Source of the DNA: Syntrophomonadaceae bacterium
GTDB taxonomy: Bacteria; Bacillota; Syntrophomonadia; Syntrophomonadales; Syntrophomonadaceae
Reading direction: 5' to 3'
Length of the DNA: 8,273 nt
Assembly (NCBI GenBank): GCA_031265005.1
Contig: JAISDD010000151.1
Span: 1 to 8,273, forward strand
Position 1 is the first letter of the stretch, and each line of letters opens with the position of its first letter. Below are positions 6,307 through 8,273 of this stretch, piece by piece. The position numbers and the translations under genes are program-made. The notes beneath the pieces are model-generated. The model was not told the DNA's origin and ran no database searches. It saw only the letters and a program-made list of their open reading frames with translations.

Positions 6307-6759
6307 ATGTTGAATCAAGATTACATGCTGCGAAAAATGACCGCGAAAGATTTAGAACAAATAATAAATATTGAAAAAACCGTATTTACTATGCCTTGGT
6401 CCCAGGAATCCTACTCCAGTGAACTTAAAAATTCTTTTGCGCATTATCTGGTAGCGGATATAGTAGGGAAAGTAGTAGCATACGGCGGTATTTGGGTAGT
6501 ATTTGAAGAAGCGCATATAACTAATATTGCCGTACATGTTGATTACCAGCACCAAGGACTGGGGAAATCGCTGCTAAAAGGTTTAGAGCGACTAGCTTTG
6601 CAGAAAAAAGCCGATCATATTTATTTAGAGGTGCGCCCGTCGAACTTGACGGCTATAAACATGTATGAAAGTTTAGGCTATGGACAGTCCGGCCTGCGAA
6701 AATCTTATTATCCCGACAATGGCGAAAACGCTATCATAATGAGTAAACTACTATTTTAA
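6307..6759 (+). CDS. rimI: RimI-like ribosomal protein S18 N-acetyltransferase (GNAT)
   Basis: RimI acetylates the N-terminal alanine of ribosomal protein S18 in Escherichia coli using acetyl-CoA; Gram-positive versions may act more broadly. This 150-aa protein is a complete GNAT domain. ITNIAVHVDYQHQGLGKSLL (71-90) contains the acetyl-CoA pyrophosphate loop Gln81-x-x-Gly84-x-Gly86. Glu108 (LEVRPSN) and Tyr120 (INMYESLGY) correspond in spacing to the catalytic Glu103/Tyr115 pair of E. coli RimI. AAAAGGA at 6294-6300 provides the ribosome binding site, starting at the tsaB stop. Placement between tsaB and tsaD is a very common arrangement and strengthens the assignment to RimI over other GNATs. 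Confidence 0.93.
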   Translation: MLNQDYMLRKMTAKDLEQIINIEKTVFTMPWSQESYSSELKNSFAHYLVADIVGKVVAYGGIWVVFEEAHITNIAVHVDYQHQGLGKSLLKGLERLALQKKADHIYLEVRPSNLTAINMYESLGYGQSGLRKSYYPDNGENAIIMSKLLF

Positions 6760-6769
6760 GGATATTTAA

Positions 6770-7771
6770 ATGAAATCAATTAATATTTTAGGCGTCGAAA
6801 CTTCTTGTGATGAAACAGCTGCGGCCGTGGTCAGAAACGGCGATGAGGTGCTTTCTAATATTATAAATTCACAGATTGAGGTTCATCAAAGATATGGCGG
6901 GGTCGTTCCGGAAATTGCTTCACGCCAGCATGTTGAGAACATAGGGGCGGTAGTTACAGAAGCCTTGCGCGCCGCCGCGGTCAGTATTCAGGATATCGAT
7001 GCCGTAGCGGTAACTAATAGGCCTGGATTGATCGGCGCTTTGCTGGTAGGGCTTTCGTATGCTAAGGCTTTGGCGTATGCCTTGAACAAACCTTTTATGG
7101 GTATTAATCACTTGGAAGGGCATATTTATGCTAATTTTATTGAACATCCCTCTATAACATTCCCTTTAATATGCTTACTGGTTTCCGGCGGCCATACCAG
7201 TTTAATTTATATGGAAGATTTTCAAAATACCCGGCTGTTAGGAGCGACCAGAGATGACGCGGCTGGCGAAGCGTTTGATAAAGTAGCACGTTTTTTGGGT
7301 TTAGGCTATCCGGGCGGCCCGGCTGTTGAAAAAGCAGCCGCTCAAGGTAAAGCGGGTCTTTATACTCTTCCACGCCCTTATTTAGATAAAAATGACTTTG
7401 AGTTCAGTTTCAGCGGGTTAAAAACCGCCGCGATGAATATGTGCAACAAATTGAATAAGAACGGCTCGCTTAATGTTTATGATTTGGCAGCCGAATTCCA
7501 AGAAGCTTTAGTAGAAGTTCTAGTAGAGAAAACTTTTAAAGCCGCGCGCCGGTTTTCAGCGCCGAACGTTCTGGTAGCCGGAGGAGTAGCTGCCAATAGC
7601 CGTCTGCGTGAAATGATGCGTTTAAAAAGCAAAATATCAGATATTCCTTTATTTTTTCCTTCCGTAAAAATGTGTACCGATAACGCGGCCATGATTGCTG
7701 GGTTAGGTTATCATCATTATAAGATGAAAAACTTTGCTAAGCTGGATTTAAACGCTTATCCAGGATTATAG
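6770..7771 (+). CDS. tsaD: tRNA N6-adenosine threonylcarbamoyltransferase TsaD
   Basis: TsaD (Kae1/Gcp/YgjD family) transfers the threonylcarbamoyl group from its AMP ester to A37 of tRNA. The N-terminal block LGVETSCDETAAAVV, the GGVVPEIASRQH segment, the metal ligands His114 and His118 (NHLEGHIYA), and Asp304 (MCTDNAAMIAGLG) are all present. So are GEAFDKVARFLGLGYPGGP and the VAGGVAANS phosphate loop. The length of 333 aa is typical. One deviation is visible: residues 82-86 read TNRPG where E. coli and Bacillus enzymes have T-x-GPG, so an arginine (Arg84) replaces a glycine. TAAGGAT, overlapping the rimI stop (6757-6763), is the ribosome binding site. The gene ends the t6A cluster; a gap with DnaA-box-like repeats follows. 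Confidence 0.97.
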   Translation: MKSINILGVETSCDETAAAVVRNGDEVLSNIINSQIEVHQRYGGVVPEIASRQHVENIGAVVTEALRAAAVSIQDIDAVAVTNRPGLIGALLVGLSYAKALAYALNKPFMGINHLEGHIYANFIEHPSITFPLICLLVSGGHTSLIYMEDFQNTRLLGATRDDAAGEAFDKVARFLGLGYPGGPAVEKAAAQGKAGLYTLPRPYLDKNDFEFSFSGLKTAAMNMCNKLNKNGSLNVYDLAAEFQEALVEVLVEKTFKAARRFSAPNVLVAGGVAANSRLREMMRLKSKISDIPLFFPSVKMCTDNAAMIAGLGYHHYKMKNFAKLDLNAYPGL

Positions 7772-7787
7772 TCCTTGTGAAAACGCC

Positions 7788-7817
7788 TGTGGACAATGTG
7801 GATAAATCTGTTGATAA
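7788..7817 (-). promoter_or_regulatory. Cluster of three DnaA-box-like 9-mers
   Basis: TGTGGACAA (7788-7796), TGTGGATAA (7797-7805) and TGTTGATAA (7809-7817) all run in one orientation; the first two abut and the third follows after 3 bp. The middle one is the exact reverse complement of the consensus DnaA box TTATCCACA. The outer two each differ from it at one position. Strand is given as the orientation of the TTATCCACA form. Binding by DnaA is inferred from the match and clustering. Confidence 0.6.
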
Positions 7818-7892
7818 AATTTAGTATTCCCCTGTTTTAAAAAATGCATAGCAGAAAATGCTTGCTTAGGATATACTTTAGAATAAATGTTC

Positions 7893-7901
7893 TGTGGATA
7901 A
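7893..7901 (-). promoter_or_regulatory. Single perfect DnaA box upstream of lgt
   Basis: TGTGGATAA is an exact match to the DnaA box in the same orientation as the three at 7788-7817. It ends 8 bp before the lgt ribosome binding site, so bound protein could affect lgt expression. Confidence 0.5.
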
Positions 7902-7922
7902 ATATTTTTGAGGAGCGTTTTT

Positions 7923-8273
7923 ATGTATCCGGAATTGATTCACATTGGCTCTTTTACTGTTTATTCTTGGGGTTTTACGTTAGCGGTAGCCGTAATCATC
8001 AGTATAATTGGCATTCAAAAATGTTTTGTCCGGTCGGGGCTGCCCAAAGAGTGGGGTTTAGACATCGTTATTATCCTGACGGTCGGAGGGGTCGTAGGCG
8101 CGCGCTTATTTTACGTATTGCTCTACCAAAGAGATATTTTTTTGCACAATCCAGCGCAGCTGTTAACTTTAGGCCCGTCCTTCAGCGGCTTGATTTGGTA
8201 TGGAGGCGTCGTAGGCGCGCTTATCCCGTTTATGGTTTATCTCAAGTTAAAAAAATTATCTTTTTTCAAATCT
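7923..8273 (+). CDS. lgt: Prolipoprotein diacylglyceryl transferase, 5' part (runs off the window)
   Basis: Lgt is an inner-membrane enzyme that moves the diacylglyceryl group of phosphatidylglycerol onto the lipobox cysteine of prolipoproteins, the first step in lipoprotein maturation. Only the first 117 codons are present and the frame is open to the last base. The start MYPELIHIGSFTVYSWGFTLAVAV is the typical IG-x-F-x-x-YSWG opening with the first membrane helix. GGVVGARLFYVLLY (about 60-73) and FSGLIWYGGVVGALIPF (about 90-106) match the second and third conserved helices; the latter is the position of the H/Y-GG motif of the family. The catalytic arginine region lies beyond the window. 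AGGAG at 7911-7915 precedes ATG 7923 by 7 nt. Confidence 0.95.
   Translation, partial: MYPELIHIGSFTVYSWGFTLAVAVIISIIGIQKCFVRSGLPKEWGLDIVIILTVGGVVGARLFYVLLYQRDIFLHNPAQLLTLGPSFSGLIWYGGVVGALIPFMVYLKLKKLSFFKS

Noticed and set aside
1..8273. CRISPR arrays, tRNA or rRNA genes, insertion sequences, phage genes
   Set aside because: I saw no regularly spaced repeats, tRNA-like cloverleaf sequence, transposase motifs or terminal inverted repeats anywhere in the window.

Overview
The window reads as a chromosomal segment of a low-GC Bacillota (Firmicutes) bacterium. The supports are its AT-rich DNA, strong GGAGG-type ribosome binding sites, TTG start codons, a Bacillus NdoA-type MazF paired with a ribbon-helix-helix antitoxin, and a secreted protein that joins a copper-amine-oxidase-like 'stalk' domain to a GH18 domain. 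The order family 4 uracil-DNA glycosylase, tsaE, tsaB, rimI, tsaD suggests a Negativicutes or clostridial lineage, but this is inferred from gene order and protein character only. All genes lie on the plus strand.

Layout. Bases 1-384 are AT-rich and hold no supportable gene, only a terminator-like hairpin near 116-141. A well-formed promoter (385-413) overlaps a palindromic operator candidate and drives a type II toxin-antitoxin pair, mazE-mazF. Both genes appear to start at TTG codons, and the pair is closed by a strong intrinsic terminator (1142-1178). Next come a class I glutamine-amidotransferase-like peptidase C26 (gamma-glutamyl-GABA hydrolase family) and a 61-aa protein of unknown function. 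A 425-base stretch (2323-2747) follows with no convincing gene. It holds several inverted repeats that could fold as a branched RNA, and a weak 35-codon frame whose 5' end resembles the signal-peptide coding region of the next gene. That next gene encodes the secreted stalk-GH18 protein.

From 4395 the genes are closely packed: a [4Fe-4S] family 4 uracil-DNA glycosylase, then tsaE-tsaB-rimI-tsaD. TsaB, TsaD and TsaE form the bacterial complex that transfers the threonylcarbamoyl group to A37 of ANN-decoding tRNAs. The TsaC/YwlC enzyme that makes the activated intermediate is not in this window. RimI is a GNAT N-acetyltransferase commonly encoded in this cluster. Spacings are 21 bp or less, and tsaE and tsaB overlap by 20 bp, so co-transcription is likely.

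After tsaD, a 151-bp gap carries four same-orientation matches to the DnaA box, three of them within 30 bp. The window ends inside lgt, the prolipoprotein diacylglyceryl transferase gene.

Most of the window is conserved housekeeping sequence and no clearly new system is evident. The observations most worth checking are the DnaA-box cluster between tsaD and lgt, the composite mazE operator with paired TTG starts, and the inverted-repeat-rich leader upstream of the stalk-GH18 gene.
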